NCBI GenBank assembly: GCA_947493745.1
Contig: CANLSM010000016.1
Span: forward strand, 1-64,000
Reading direction: 5' to 3'
DNA from: an uncultured Paracoccaceae bacterium
GTDB taxonomy: Bacteria > Pseudomonadota > Alphaproteobacteria > Rhodobacterales > Rhodobacteraceae
DNA length: 64,000 nucleotides
Shown: piece after piece, positions 27,226-37,006 of the stretch
Position numbering within the stretch: the first letter of the stretch is position 1
Layout: the number at the start of each line of letters is the position of its first letter
Made by a program: the position numbers and the translations under genes
Notes under the pieces: generated by a model
Database searches by the model: none
The model's input: only the letters and a program-made list of their open reading frames with translations
Told to the model about the DNA's origin: nothing

Positions 27226-27861
27226 TCAGTTGCGATAGTGATCGCGCGTTTCCATCCGGCGCGCAAATCCGCTATCGACGCCTTCGCGCAGCATCTGGGC
27301 CTGCTTCACCCAGTTGTCACGCTTGACGCAACCGTTTGCCGCATCGAGCCGGGCGTTGAACCAGTCGACATGCCGCTTGTCCCAGCCGGCGATCTGGTCG
27401 AAATGATAGACGCCCATCTGGTGCAGCAAGGTCTCAACATGATCGCTCACACCCTTGATCCGTTTGAGATCGTCAGCCGAGCCGTTGCGAGGCGACGTAA
27501 GGGTCGTGGGCTTGAAGTCGTCATATGCCAGAAAGCCGGGACGCGCGGTCGCAGGATCATTCGCGCCGGCCGCGTTGTGCAGACGCCCGGCGGGTTCTGC
27601 ATGCCCCTCAGCGGAAACGGATGCCTCAGCCGGCCGCGAAACGCCGGCGGCCACTTTCGGACTTTCGCCGACACCTTCCGCATCGCGAAGCTCGGCTGCT
27701 GCCAGCAAGGCACGCAACTCCTTCAACTCCCGCGATGCAGCGTCCGTGGCGTCGAACTCGCGCCGCGACCAGATGAGCCAACCGCTCAACAATCCCAGAA
27801 CGGCTGCCAGAAACAGCAGCCCCCAAATTTCACCTAGTAGAAAACCCCAGTTTTGAAACAT
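27226..27861 (-). CDS. Membrane-anchored protein with C-terminal helix-hairpin-helix-like domain
   Basis: 211 residues from the ATG at 27861, with AGGA 8 bases upstream. A membrane helix (about 12-30) is followed by a charged, probably coiled segment (RELKELRALLAAAELRD), a variable linker, and a C-terminal domain DDLKRIKGVSDHVETLLHQ then FDQIAGW and RDNWVKQA. The same domain is fused to the C-terminus of some alphaproteobacterial NuoE proteins and is HhH-like. It begins 14 bases after the BON-OmpA gene, so the two probably form an operon. Function unknown. Confidence 0.8.
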   Translation of the reverse strand: MFQNWGFLLGEIWGLLFLAAVLGLLSGWLIWSRREFDATDAASRELKELRALLAAAELRDAEGVGESPKVAAGVSRPAEASVSAEGHAEPAGRLHNAAGANDPATARPGFLAYDDFKPTTLTSPRNGSADDLKRIKGVSDHVETLLHQMGVYHFDQIAGWDKRHVDWFNARLDAANGCVKRDNWVKQAQMLREGVDSGFARRMETRDHYRN

Positions 27862-27874
27862 GCCGCAGGTCCTG

Positions 27875-29920
27875 TCAGCGTTGGGTCCAATGCACGACCG
27901 CTTGCGTATTCCGCAATCGTCCGTCATCGGTATTGTTGTCATTTGTCGCCAGCGTTTCCCCCAAATCGCGTACAACTATTCTGTCGGCCAAGACCCCCCG
28001 AATGACCAGTGCCTCAACAACGCTTTCAGCGCGATCGGCAGCGAGGAAGAGGTTTTCGGAAACCTCACCCGTCGCATCGTTTTGTCCCTCGATCTCCACC
28101 ACCAGTCGACTGTCGGTGGAGAAACACCTCACTACCACATCTGCTATATTGTCCAGCGCCCGGTTCGAGCGATCCAGCAACTGTGCCGAGCCCGGCTCGA
28201 ACTCGATGCGATACCGGCTCAGCACGGCCCGTGTCGAGTTCTGACATTGCGTCAACGCATCGACCGGCGCCACATTTGTCAGCGAAGCAACCTTCTGCTC
28301 GCCCAGCTTCGAAATCTGCCAGGCATCGCCACGGAACACTTCGAGATTTCCGGTGATCCGATTGAGCCGAAGGTAGCCCTCACTCGGGATGCGGTCAGGC
28401 GCGCGGACCTGCGCGAAGTCCGGCCCCGGCACTGTCTTATCCATGTCCGACTGCAAGAGCCCCGCATCGAAATTCGGCAGGATCGTTCCGCTCAGGATGA
28501 TCCGGTCAGCCTCCTGGCGCAGTTCAAAACGATCAAAATATCTCAGATAGGGCGCGAATTTAGCCAGCCGCCATTCCAGGTTATCGACCGGAGACGCATT
28601 GCTCGGCGTGAGCGACCCGACCAGCGAGGGCAGATTGAGTGCCTCTTTCAGACTGTCCGTTGTCACACCGCTCGGGGCTGTTCCGCCCACGAAAATGCCC
28701 TTGGTCACATTGTAGCGGATCGAGAACATGGCGCCCGGCTCGACAGGTCCGAAAACGGGCGACTGCGGCTTTGGAGCCGAATTGGTCTGTGGTCTTGGGG
28801 CCGAATTGGTCTGCAATGTGGGTGCCGTCGGCTTGGTGATCGTGACCGTCTTGCTGGCGATGTCTTCCCGCCGTGGAAGCGACAGTTCGGACGGTGTCGC
28901 AATCGCATCCGACATCTCAAGCTTGCTCTGCGGGTTCGTCAGCGCTGTCATCGCCACCGGCAGCGTCCGGATCTCGACCGTCGCCGAGTAAAGCGGCGGC
29001 AGACTGGCGAAGCGCGCGTTGATCTCGTTGGCAATGTCTTCGCTTGAAGCAAGCCCCGCGAGATGGATGTCACGCCCCTTGATCTCAAGCTGGCCGAAAT
29101 CAAGCTGGTCTAGGCTGTCGATACCGCGCCCCAGCATTTTCATCCAGCCCGCTGGCGCATTGCTTGCCAGACGGATCTCCGGTTCGGCAAGACCGGCGAG
29201 GCGCGCGCGCAGTTCACGCTCGTCCTTCTCCGATCCCAGAACGCCATGGGCTATCCAGGATGTTCCGTTCTTGGACGCAGCGAAGGTAAAGCTCGACAGC
29301 TTCGGTCGAAGAACCTCGATCGTGACTTTCCAGTCATAGCCGGGCGGCGCCTGATCGATATGCGTCCGCAGCATGGCAGCATCGGACTCCGTATTTACGC
29401 GCGCGCTGACACGCACCGAGGAGCCAATGATATCGGCAGAGCCGGTGACCGCATAATCCATCGAAGACAAGGCAAGCCGTGCTGTTTCCACCCAGACCGG
29501 GTCGGTTTTCTGATTGAGCAGCGTGATCCGGACACCGGGGTCCATGGCCTCGATGCCGGACAAATCGATTGATGCCAGAACGCCCGCGTCGGCGATCAGC
29601 GCCGGATCGTCCTTCAGCAATTTGAGTGATGGCGGTTCCTGAGGCGGCCCGACCTCGATCGCATCGCGGATTTCACGAAGTCCCGGAATACCCTGAACCT
29701 CGGCCAGAATGCGCTCTTTGTCTTCCTCACTCTCGGCAAGCCCGGTTACGATAATGTCCCGGCCGGACACGCTGGTCGATATGGACCCGTTGTCCTCAAG
29801 GATGTTTTCGGCCTTTTCGGAGAGATTTGCCTCGATTGCCGGAGCATGGTCAAAACGCGCCCAAACACCCAGGACAAGAAGTCCCAGGATAAAGACTGAC
29901 CATCCGACTATAGGCCGCAT
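27875..29920 (-). CDS. OmpA-family protein with BON-like repeats
   Basis: 681 residues from the ATG at 29920 (GGGGAA upstream). One N-terminal membrane helix (about 3-20), then a BON-like domain (NGSISTSVSGRDIIVTGLAE, about 45-105). At least two further BON-like beta-alpha units follow, then a Pro/Ser/Asn-rich linker with repeated TNSAPKPQ and TNSAPRPQ. The C-terminal OmpA-like peptidoglycan-binding domain (about 565-681) has LDRSNRALDNIADVV and RAESVVEALVIRGV. The BON plus OmpA layout recalls mycobacterial ArfA and may tether the inner membrane or envelope to the wall. Co-operonic with the HhH protein. Confidence 0.88.
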   Translation of the reverse strand: MRPIVGWSVFILGLLVLGVWARFDHAPAIEANLSEKAENILEDNGSISTSVSGRDIIVTGLAESEEDKERILAEVQGIPGLREIRDAIEVGPPQEPPSLKLLKDDPALIADAGVLASIDLSGIEAMDPGVRITLLNQKTDPVWVETARLALSSMDYAVTGSADIIGSSVRVSARVNTESDAAMLRTHIDQAPPGYDWKVTIEVLRPKLSSFTFAASKNGTSWIAHGVLGSEKDERELRARLAGLAEPEIRLASNAPAGWMKMLGRGIDSLDQLDFGQLEIKGRDIHLAGLASSEDIANEINARFASLPPLYSATVEIRTLPVAMTALTNPQSKLEMSDAIATPSELSLPRREDIASKTVTITKPTAPTLQTNSAPRPQTNSAPKPQSPVFGPVEPGAMFSIRYNVTKGIFVGGTAPSGVTTDSLKEALNLPSLVGSLTPSNASPVDNLEWRLAKFAPYLRYFDRFELRQEADRIILSGTILPNFDAGLLQSDMDKTVPGPDFAQVRAPDRIPSEGYLRLNRITGNLEVFRGDAWQISKLGEQKVASLTNVAPVDALTQCQNSTRAVLSRYRIEFEPGSAQLLDRSNRALDNIADVVVRCFSTDSRLVVEIEGQNDATGEVSENLFLAADRAESVVEALVIRGVLADRIVVRDLGETLATNDNNTDDGRLRNTQAVVHWTQR

Positions 29921-30008
29921 TTGCGTTCCCCAACGGAATAAGGGCTTCCCCACCCAAGGCAGAGTATTCCATAATCGGTGCCCGTCTGGCAACCTGCGGT
30001 AGCAAATT

Positions 30009-31589
30009 TCACGCATCGGGGACGACATGCAACAGGGTCGGACCGTTGGTGCCAAGCGCTTCTGTCAGCCCCGCGGCAAGTTCGGCCGGTGTTCCGATCC
30101 GTTTCGCATCTGCCCCAAAGGCCTTTGCCAGGGCAATAAAATCAGGGTTTTGAAGCTGCACCGCATTGGGGGCGATCTGGCTGCGGATCATCGCCTCCTC
30201 GATCTCTTTCAGCTTGTGATTGTCCCACAGGACGATCGGCAGATTAATGCCTAATTCCACAGCGGTTCCAAGCTCTTGCAAGGTGTAGTGAAAGCCGTAA
30301 TCGCCAGCGATGCAGATCACAGGCGCATCCGGGCACCCCAGTTTTGCACCGATCGCGGCAGGCAGCGCATAGCCCAGCGTGCCAAATCCGAACGGATGGA
30401 ACCAGCGACGCGGCTCGGCCAGATCGACAAGCTCCTTCGCCGTGTAGGCAAACTGGGTCATGTCAGACACAATGAGACTGGTCTTCGGGATGGCGGCCAT
30501 CATCGCCTCGATAAACGGAGCGATGCCAGGGCGTTCCGCATCCGTTTCCGCGCGAAAGGCGGCACGCGCCGTTCTGATGCGCCCGACATCCCAATCGCTT
30601 GCCTTCTGGTGCAGTAGCGGCAGCAACGCAGTGCAGAAGGCTGTCACGTCCGCCTGAATTGATATCTCGGCGCGGAAACGGCTGGCCAGCATCGCGGGGT
30701 CGATATCCACCCGGATCATCGAACAGCGATGGCCCGGATGGTCGCGCCAGAGATCGGTTTCGCTGAGCTCGGAGCCGATCACCACGAAGCAGTCGGCCTC
30801 CGCAATCAGGGCAGCACTGTCGGGCCGCGCAAGATTTGCCCCGAAGCTGAGCGGGCGATTGTCCGGCACCGTCCCCTTGCCCGCATAGGTCGGCACCGTG
30901 GCCGCCGCGAGCATATCGACGATGTCACGAAGCGGGTCGCGGGCATCGCAGGCCCCGCCACCGATCAGGAAAAGCGGCTTTCGCGCCTCGTTCAGTAGAC
31001 GCGCAACCCCGGCCAGGGCCGTCGCATCGGGACCGGCCCTGACCGCAGGTGCAGGTCTCGGCGGGGCCGCGTCGGCCAGATCGCCCAACACATCGATGGG
31101 AACCTGGATGTGCCTGGCCCCGGGGCGCCCGGCGTGAAACTCCCCAAAGGCCCGGTCGATGAGATCATAGGCGCTGCTTGCATCAAGCGCCGTATGTGAC
31201 CAGCCGCAGACCGCAGCGGCGGCGGCCTCCTGATCTCCCATGTCATGCAGACGCGCGCAGGCCATCCGGAGATCCTTGCGTTCCAGACAAGACGAGACAA
31301 CCAGAAGCGGCACGCTGTCGGACTGCGCCTGTCCCATCGGCGTCATGATGTTGGTCAGACCGGGTCCCGAGATGACATAGGCCACGCCCGGTTTGCCGGT
31401 GGCCCGCGCGTACCCGTCGGCCATGAAGCCCGCGCCCTGTTCGTGCCGTGCGAGGACATGAGTAATCCCCGCCTCCTCGATGCCGCGATACATCTCGACA
31501 TTATGAACTCCGGGAATGCCGAAGATGGTATTGACGCCGCGCGCTTTCAGTGCATGGCTGATCTGGGCTCCCAGGGGGCGTCTGGTCAT
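30009..31589 (-). CDS. Thiamine-pyrophosphate enzyme of the acetolactate synthase/2-oxoacid decarboxylase family
   Basis: 526 residues. All three TPP-enzyme domains are present. The catalytic Glu is in RHEQGAGFMADGYAR (about 49-63). The central domain runs from about 190, and the cofactor-binding stretch is AGDYGFHYT to LWDNHK, with GDY in place of the usual GDG. Close relatives are often labelled acetolactate synthase or 5-guanidino-2-oxopentanoate decarboxylase; the sequence does not settle the substrate. There is no small regulatory (ilvH-like) subunit and no FAD-site certainty. It begins 15 bases after trkH ends, suggesting co-transcription. Confidence 0.82.
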   Translation of the reverse strand: MTRRPLGAQISHALKARGVNTIFGIPGVHNVEMYRGIEEAGITHVLARHEQGAGFMADGYARATGKPGVAYVISGPGLTNIMTPMGQAQSDSVPLLVVSSCLERKDLRMACARLHDMGDQEAAAAAVCGWSHTALDASSAYDLIDRAFGEFHAGRPGARHIQVPIDVLGDLADAAPPRPAPAVRAGPDATALAGVARLLNEARKPLFLIGGGACDARDPLRDIVDMLAAATVPTYAGKGTVPDNRPLSFGANLARPDSAALIAEADCFVVIGSELSETDLWRDHPGHRCSMIRVDIDPAMLASRFRAEISIQADVTAFCTALLPLLHQKASDWDVGRIRTARAAFRAETDAERPGIAPFIEAMMAAIPKTSLIVSDMTQFAYTAKELVDLAEPRRWFHPFGFGTLGYALPAAIGAKLGCPDAPVICIAGDYGFHYTLQELGTAVELGINLPIVLWDNHKLKEIEEAMIRSQIAPNAVQLQNPDFIALAKAFGADAKRIGTPAELAAGLTEALGTNGPTLLHVVPDA

Positions 31590-31604
31590 GAGGGTCTCCC
31601 TGAG

Positions 31605-33053
31605 TTATCTGCGCCAGAAACCGACGGTGAAAAGCACGTAGACGGACATCAGTTCGAGCCGCCCTGTCAGCATCGCGAAGGCAAGCAGCCATTTGGCCCC
31701 GTCCGGCAGCCCGGCGAAGTTTTCGGTCGGGCCGATCTCGCTGCCCAGACCGGGGCCGACATTGGCAAGCGCGGTCGCCGCACCCGATACGGCCGTAATC
31801 GGGTCCAGCCCCATCATACCGAGCGCAATCGCAAAAAGGCCGAAGGACAGCGTGAAGAGTACGAAAAACGCCATCACCGAATTCAGAACATCATCCGAGA
31901 TCGGTCGTTTCTCGTAACGCGGGCTGAACACGCCGTTGGGCGAGTGGATGCGTCTGATCTGCGCGCGCACGGCGGAGAACAGGATCTGGAACCTGAACAC
32001 CTTGATCGAACAGCAGGTCGAGCCCGCGCATCCCCCGATCAGACCGATCAGGAAAAAGACGGCAACCGGAAAACTGCCCCAGTTGTTGTAGTCGTCGCTG
32101 GCATATCCTGTCCCGGTCAGGATCGAGACGCCGTTGAAAAGCGCCTTGCGAAACGCGAGCTCCAGCGAGCCCGCGTCGAAGGTTGCCTGCCAGAGAGAAA
32201 GGACCACGACAACACAGATCGCGAGCCCGAAAAACGCACGGACCTGGGTGTCGTAGAGCAGCGGCTGAGCAGTTCCCGCAACGACCTGAACGTAGCGGAC
32301 AAAGGGCAGGCTCGCGAGCAGCATGAAAAGTGCAGCCACATATTCCGCACCGGCCCCGAGGTCGGCAAACGAGTTGTTGTAGTTCGCGAACCCACCGGTT
32401 GCGATCGTCGTCATCGCGTGAACGATTGCATCGAAGAAGCTGAGACCGGCCCAGCTGTAGCCCAGAAAGCAAAACAGCGTGAGCGCGACATAGATCGACG
32501 ATATGGAACCGGCGATCTCGGCGGCGCGCGGCAGGATCTTGCCAAAGGTGTCAAAGCTCTCGGAGCGGAAGATCTGCATGCCGCCAACCTTCAGCATCGG
32601 CAGAAATGCCATCGCAACGACAATGATCCCGATGCCGCCGAACCATTGCATCAGCCCGCGCCACAAGAGCGTGCCCTGGGGCAGCTCGTCGAGGTTCTCG
32701 AAAACCGTCGAGCCGGTCGTGGTCAGCCCCGACATCGCCTCAAAAAACGCATCCGTGTAGTCGACTTGCGGTGCCCCGAAATAGAACGGCAAGGCACCGA
32801 AAATCGGCAGCGCCACCCAGACACCCGTGGTGAGCAGGAAGGTTTGCTGGATGTTCAGGCCGGTCGTGCGCGCCTCCGAACAGGCCAGTGCAACCAGCCC
32901 GCCTGACAGGATGGTGATCGCGCCCGAGATCGCAAATGCGGCCGCATGGCCATTGCCCGCAATCGTGTCGGCCAACCACGGCAGGACCATGGAAACGCCC
33001 AGCGTAGCCACAAGAAGCCCGATTACATATCCCACTGGACGCATGTTGAACAT
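31605..33053 (-). CDS. trkH: TrkH-family potassium uptake protein
   Basis: 482 residues, 10 or more membrane helices. The selectivity-filter loops are recognisable: GLTTTGSTVFENL (first), TGGFANYNNSF (second), LTGTGYASDDYNNW (third) and NVGPGLGSEIG (fourth). TrkH imports K+ in complex with the cytosolic regulator TrkA, which is not in this window. A second ATG nearby (33044) is an alternative start. It diverges from the CNB-flavoprotein gene across 112 bases and is followed closely by the TPP enzyme. Confidence 0.95.
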   Translation of the reverse strand: MFNMRPVGYVIGLLVATLGVSMVLPWLADTIAGNGHAAAFAISGAITILSGGLVALACSEARTTGLNIQQTFLLTTGVWVALPIFGALPFYFGAPQVDYTDAFFEAMSGLTTTGSTVFENLDELPQGTLLWRGLMQWFGGIGIIVVAMAFLPMLKVGGMQIFRSESFDTFGKILPRAAEIAGSISSIYVALTLFCFLGYSWAGLSFFDAIVHAMTTIATGGFANYNNSFADLGAGAEYVAALFMLLASLPFVRYVQVVAGTAQPLLYDTQVRAFFGLAICVVVVLSLWQATFDAGSLELAFRKALFNGVSILTGTGYASDDYNNWGSFPVAVFFLIGLIGGCAGSTCCSIKVFRFQILFSAVRAQIRRIHSPNGVFSPRYEKRPISDDVLNSVMAFFVLFTLSFGLFAIALGMMGLDPITAVSGAATALANVGPGLGSEIGPTENFAGLPDGAKWLLAFAMLTGRLELMSVYVLFTVGFWRR

Positions 33054-33165
33054 GACGAAAAGCCATGATGCGATGCCGGGGCCAAGTCAAGCCGGGGTCT
33101 GCCTTGATCTCGTGCTCTGAAGGGCCACCTCTCAGATGAGCCCAATCCGATGAAGGAGTTGATGA

Positions 33166-34785
33166 ATGGACACGATGGCCGCCGATCTGCGCCAGATGCA
33201 GCGCACCCCTTTGCACAAGGCTCATGTCGAGGCGCTTCGCGAGGAAGGGCGGCAGATTCATTTCTCCAAGGGCGACATCATTGCCAGACCGGGCGACCCG
33301 ATCACCGAATTTCTCTATCTTGAAAGTGGCGAGATCGAGGTTGTCGATCCCCACACCGGAGAGCGCTATCTCCCCAATACACTGGGGCCGACCCAGTTTC
33401 TGGGCGAGATTTCATTTCTCAGCGGAGGGATCTACTCCCTGCCGTTCCGTGCGGTGCAGGACACGGTCGTGATCGCGGTGGAACGCGCCCAGATGCTCGA
33501 TCTGATGTCCCGCATTCCAGAGATGTCCGATATCATCATTTCGGTCTTTGCCGCCCGAAGGCGGCGACAGATCGAGGATCGGGATCGCGGGCTGACGCTT
33601 GTCGGTGCGGATCAGAGCCGCGCCATCCGCCGGATCGCCAGTTTCGTAAGCCGCAACCGGATCCCTTTTCACTCGGTCGAGCTCGATGGCGAGCATTGCG
33701 AAGAGGACAACGCCCTGCTTGAACAGGCAGGACATGAGCCTGCCGTCATTTTCGGGCGCGACGAGATCCTGCGCGAGCCCGAGCCTGCCGATGTCTCGAA
33801 GCTCTTCGGACTGACGCTCGACCTGACCGATGACACCTGCGTCGATGTCCTGATCGTGGGCGGTGGTCCGGCCGGTGTCGCAGCCGGTGTCTATGCGGGT
33901 GCCGAGGGCCTGCGCGCGCTTGTGATCGAGGACATGGCGATCGGCGGGCAGGCAGGCACATCAAGCCGGATCGAGAACTACATGGGCTTCCCGACCGGCA
34001 TTTCGGGCGCCGATCTGGTCTGGCGCGGCGAGATACAGGCGCTCAAATTCGGCACCCGTTTCGCCATGCCCAGACGCGCTACCGCACTGATGCAAAGAGA
34101 CGACGCCACCTTTTGCGTCACGCTGGACGGCAAGACACCGATCACCGCGCGTTCCATTGTTGTTGCGACCGGCGTTCAGTACCGCCGTCTGTCCGTTGAC
34201 CGTCTGGAGGACTTTGAGGGTGCGGGAATTTATTATGCCGCGACCGATCTAGAGGCCCGCTATTGCCGCGGCACCGAAGCGGTGGTGATCGGGGGCGGGA
34301 ACTCTGCCGGTCAGGCCGCGATGTATCTCAGCCGCACGGCAAGCCATGTGCATGTGCTTGTGCGCGGCGGGTCACTCGCGGCGTCCATGTCAGACTATCT
34401 TCTGAACCGGCTGGAGGCCGATCCCGCGATCACCATTCATTACAACACCCAGATGACAGCACTGGAGGGCGATGAGGCGCTCTGTGGCGTCAGCGTTCAT
34501 GACGCCGAGCGCGACAGCACGCGCAAGATCAGCTCGAAGGCGGTCTTCGTCATGGTCGGCGCCGCGCCCAACTCGGACTGGCTGAGCGGCATGGTCGATC
34601 TCGACCCGCGCGGCTTCGTGCTGACCGGAGCGGATGCCGGCCGGTCCTCGGTCTATGCGACCTCGCATCCGGGCATCTTCGCCGTGGGCGATGTGCGCTC
34701 TGGCTCGGTCAAACGCGTGGCCTCCGCCGTGGGCGAAGGCTCGGTGGTGATTTCCCGGGTCTGGGACTATCTCAACGCGCCCTAG
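33166..34785 (+). CDS. Cyclic-nucleotide-binding domain fused to a thioredoxin-reductase-like flavoprotein lacking CxxC
   Basis: 539 residues; AAGGAG 7 bases upstream of ATG. Residues about 15-130 form a CNB (CRP-like) beta-barrel ([29 protein letters not shown]). A 150-210 linker resembles a thioredoxin-like remnant. Residues 225-539 carry the thioredoxin-reductase fold: FAD motif GGGPAG (232-237), NADPH motif GGGNSAG (376-382) and [11 protein letters not shown]. Where reductases have SYCATCDG, this protein has YYAATDLE (356-363); the cysteines are Ala358 and Asp361, and a single Cys367 follows. It is therefore not a standard thioredoxin reductase. A cNMP-gated oxidoreductase is inference. 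Confidence 0.88.
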   Translation: MDTMAADLRQMQRTPLHKAHVEALREEGRQIHFSKGDIIARPGDPITEFLYLESGEIEVVDPHTGERYLPNTLGPTQFLGEISFLSGGIYSLPFRAVQDTVVIAVERAQMLDLMSRIPEMSDIIISVFAARRRRQIEDRDRGLTLVGADQSRAIRRIASFVSRNRIPFHSVELDGEHCEEDNALLEQAGHEPAVIFGRDEILREPEPADVSKLFGLTLDLTDDTCVDVLIVGGGPAGVAAGVYAGAEGLRALVIEDMAIGGQAGTSSRIENYMGFPTGISGADLVWRGEIQALKFGTRFAMPRRATALMQRDDATFCVTLDGKTPITARSIVVATGVQYRRLSVDRLEDFEGAGIYYAATDLEARYCRGTEAVVIGGGNSAGQAAMYLSRTASHVHVLVRGGSLAASMSDYLLNRLEADPAITIHYNTQMTALEGDEALCGVSVHDAERDSTRKISSKAVFVMVGAAPNSDWLSGMVDLDPRGFVLTGADAGRSSVYATSHPGIFAVGDVRSGSVKRVASAVGEGSVVISRVWDYLNAP

Positions 34786-35414
34786 GAGGCCCGGTTCACC
34801 GGATTGCCGATGATGTTGAGGAACTCCTTGCGGGTCGTCCGGTCCTCTCGGAAACAGCCGAGCATCGTGGATGTCACCATGGAGACACCCGGCTTGTGGA
34901 CCCCGCGCGTCGACATGCAGTGATGCTCACCCTCCAGGACGACCGCCACACCTTGCGGCTTGAGGATGTCCATCAGGGTCTGGGCGATCTGCGCATTCAT
35001 CTTCTCCTGAACCTGAAGACGTTTGGAATAGGCATTCACGACACGCGCCAGCTTGGATATTCCGACAACCCGGTCGGTCGGGATATACCCCACATGCGCC
35101 TTGCCGATGATCGGTGCCATGTGATGTTCGCAAAAACTCTCGAAACGGATGTCGCGCAGGACGACCATTTCGTCATACCCCTCCACCTCCTCAAAGGTGC
35201 GCTGGAGCATCTCTTCTGGGTCCTCGTCATAGCCACGAAACCACTCGCCATAGGCCTTGGTCACCCGTTTCGGGGTGTCCCGCAGGCCCTCGCGGGCCGG
35301 ATCGTCACCGGCCCATCTGAGCAATGTGCGAACCGCTTCCTCGGCCTCTTCCCGGGTCGGACGCGAGGCGGGCCCTGTTTGCTGGGCTTGCGGTTTGGGG
35401 TCGTGTCTGTTCAT
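34782..35414 (-). CDS. folE: GTP cyclohydrolase I
   Basis: 210 residues. It converts GTP to dihydroneopterin triphosphate, the first step of folate and pterin synthesis. The zinc and active-site motifs are visible: [18 protein letters not shown] and, downstream, [12 protein letters not shown]. The N-terminal 30 residues are a variable extension. The stop overlaps the end of the convergent CNB-flavoprotein by 4 bases. Confidence 0.96.
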   Translation of the reverse strand: MNRHDPKPQAQQTGPASRPTREEAEEAVRTLLRWAGDDPAREGLRDTPKRVTKAYGEWFRGYDEDPEEMLQRTFEEVEGYDEMVVLRDIRFESFCEHHMAPIIGKAHVGYIPTDRVVGISKLARVVNAYSKRLQVQEKMNAQIAQTLMDILKPQGVAVVLEGEHHCMSTRGVHKPGVSMVTSTMLGCFREDRTTRKEFLNIIGNPVNRAS

Positions 35415-35543
35415 CGCGTCGGCGTCCTCGTCGGTGTCATCAGGCTCTTTGAGTATCCCAGAAATGGTGCGAATGGGGGATAAGTAAACGCCAGATGGCG
35501 CTCTTTTTACCAGACCTGCTGCCAGCCGTCGTCAGGACGGGTC

Positions 35544-36725
35544 TCAGACCGCCGCAAGCCCGCCGCGCAGATCCGCCAGCAGATCCGCCTTGTCCTCAAG
35601 CCCGACCGAAAGACGGATCAGACCCGGCGTGATCCCCAGTTCGACCTTCTGTGCATCGCTCAGGCGCTGATGGGTTGTGGTGGCAGGATGGGTCGCGATC
35701 GACTTCGCATCACCCAGGTTGTTCGAGATCAACACGATGTCGAGCGCATTGAGGAACCGGAACGCCGCCGCCTGACCACCGGCGATCTCCAGGGACAGAA
35801 CCGTCCCGCCCGCCGACATCTGCCGCTTGGCAAGCGCGTGCTGCGGGTGCGATGCGCAATACGGGAAGATCACCCGGGCGAGCTTCGCGTCCCCTTCCAG
35901 ATGGTCGGCCAGATACTGCGCACTCTCGGTCTGGGCGCGAACCCTGAGGTCCAGCGTCTCCAGCCCCTTGAGCATCACCCACGCGTTGAACGGGCTCAGC
36001 GCCGCCCCGGTATGCTTCAGATACGGCTCAAGCGTGTCGCGGATATAGGCCCGCGATCCCAGCACGACCCCGCCCAGACACCGCCCCTGCCCATCAATAT
36101 GCTTTGTGGCCGAATAGATGATGACATCGGCGCCGAGCTCCATCGAGCGCTGCAGGATGGGGGTCGCGAAGACATTGTCCACCACCAGATCCGCGCCTCC
36201 CGCATGGGCAATCTCGGCCACGCCCGAGATATCGATCACCTCCAGCGTCGGGTTCGACAGCGCCTCCAGAAAGCAGACCCGGGTGTTGGGCCGCATCGCG
36301 GCCTTCCACGCATCAAGATCGGTGCCATCTACAAAGCTCACCTCGACACCAAAGCGCGGCAGCAGGGTCTCCACGATGAAAAGGCAGGACCCGAACAGCG
36401 CCCGCGCCGAGACCACATGATCGCCTGCCCTGAGCATGGAGAACAGCGCACCATTGACCGCCGCCATGCCCGAGGCCGTCGCAAATGCGTCCTCGGCCCC
36501 TTCAAGGGCAGCAATCCGCTCCTCGAACATCCGCACGGTCGGGTTTCCATAACGCGCATAGATGAACCCGTCCCCCGGGCCGTTGAGAAACCGGTCCTCC
36601 GCCGTCTCCGCATCAGGATAGACAAACCCCTGGGTCAGATAGATCGCCTCGGACACTTCGGAATACTGCGAGCGGCGAACACCGCTATGCACAAGCTTAG
36701 TTCGCGGCTTCCAGGTCTCGGACAT
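35544..36725 (-). CDS. metZ: O-succinylhomoserine sulfhydrylase
   Basis: 393 residues. I prefer the ATG at 36725 because GGGAGG stands 7 bases upstream; the ATG at 36731 is too close to it. This PLP enzyme of the Cys/Met metabolism family makes homocysteine from O-succinylhomoserine and sulfide. The PLP lysine lies in YSATKHIDGQGR, with YARYGNPT and the ATASGMAAV segment also typical. A SAM-II riboswitch lies about 85 bases upstream, so expression should fall when S-adenosylmethionine is abundant. Confidence 0.95.
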   Translation of the reverse strand: MSETWKPRTKLVHSGVRRSQYSEVSEAIYLTQGFVYPDAETAEDRFLNGPGDGFIYARYGNPTVRMFEERIAALEGAEDAFATASGMAAVNGALFSMLRAGDHVVSARALFGSCLFIVETLLPRFGVEVSFVDGTDLDAWKAAMRPNTRVCFLEALSNPTLEVIDISGVAEIAHAGGADLVVDNVFATPILQRSMELGADVIIYSATKHIDGQGRCLGGVVLGSRAYIRDTLEPYLKHTGAALSPFNAWVMLKGLETLDLRVRAQTESAQYLADHLEGDAKLARVIFPYCASHPQHALAKRQMSAGGTVLSLEIAGGQAAAFRFLNALDIVLISNNLGDAKSIATHPATTTHQRLSDAQKVELGITPGLIRLSVGLEDKADLLADLRGGLAAV

Positions 36726-36811
36726 GACCATGCCTCCCTTTCAAACATTCAAACACTGCCCTCATCTGCAAGGGCGCGACATGATCGGGGTGGCGCGTAT
36801 CGGCTGGACCT

Positions 36812-36872
36812 CGACCTCTTTAGCGGCTTGTTTTACGTGGCCCGCAATCCGGTGAAACAAATCGCCACGGGA
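36812..36872 (-). promoter_or_regulatory. SAM-II riboswitch upstream of metZ
   Basis: On the minus strand the conserved core appears in order: CGTGGCGATTTG, then CCGGATTGCGGGCCACG closing the P1 stem (CGTGG/CCACG), then the A-rich strand and the pseudoknot strand CAAGCCGCTAAAGAGG. This matches the alphaproteobacterial SAM-II (SAM-alpha) consensus, an H-type pseudoknot that sequesters the ribosome site on S-adenosylmethionine binding. Position before metZ is the expected one. No second tandem aptamer is seen. Confidence 0.85.
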
Positions 36873-37006
36873 CCTTTGACTACAAAGACTGCAGCCCAGC
36901 GTCAAGCGTGCGCTGCGCGGAAACACAGCGTTCAAAACCGACACATGGGCTGACGTCGGCATGCGCCTTGCTATAGGCTGAGATCACAACCAAATCAGGA
37001 GCCTCC

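Noticed and set aside
31245-32906. 553-codon plus-strand open frame
   Set aside because: Runs antisense across both the TPP enzyme and trkH, with no domain.
35480-35543. Small hairpins between folE and metZ as terminator of metZ
   Set aside because: Stems of five pairs with tight loops; the T5 run lies on the plus strand, whereas both genes are on the minus strand.
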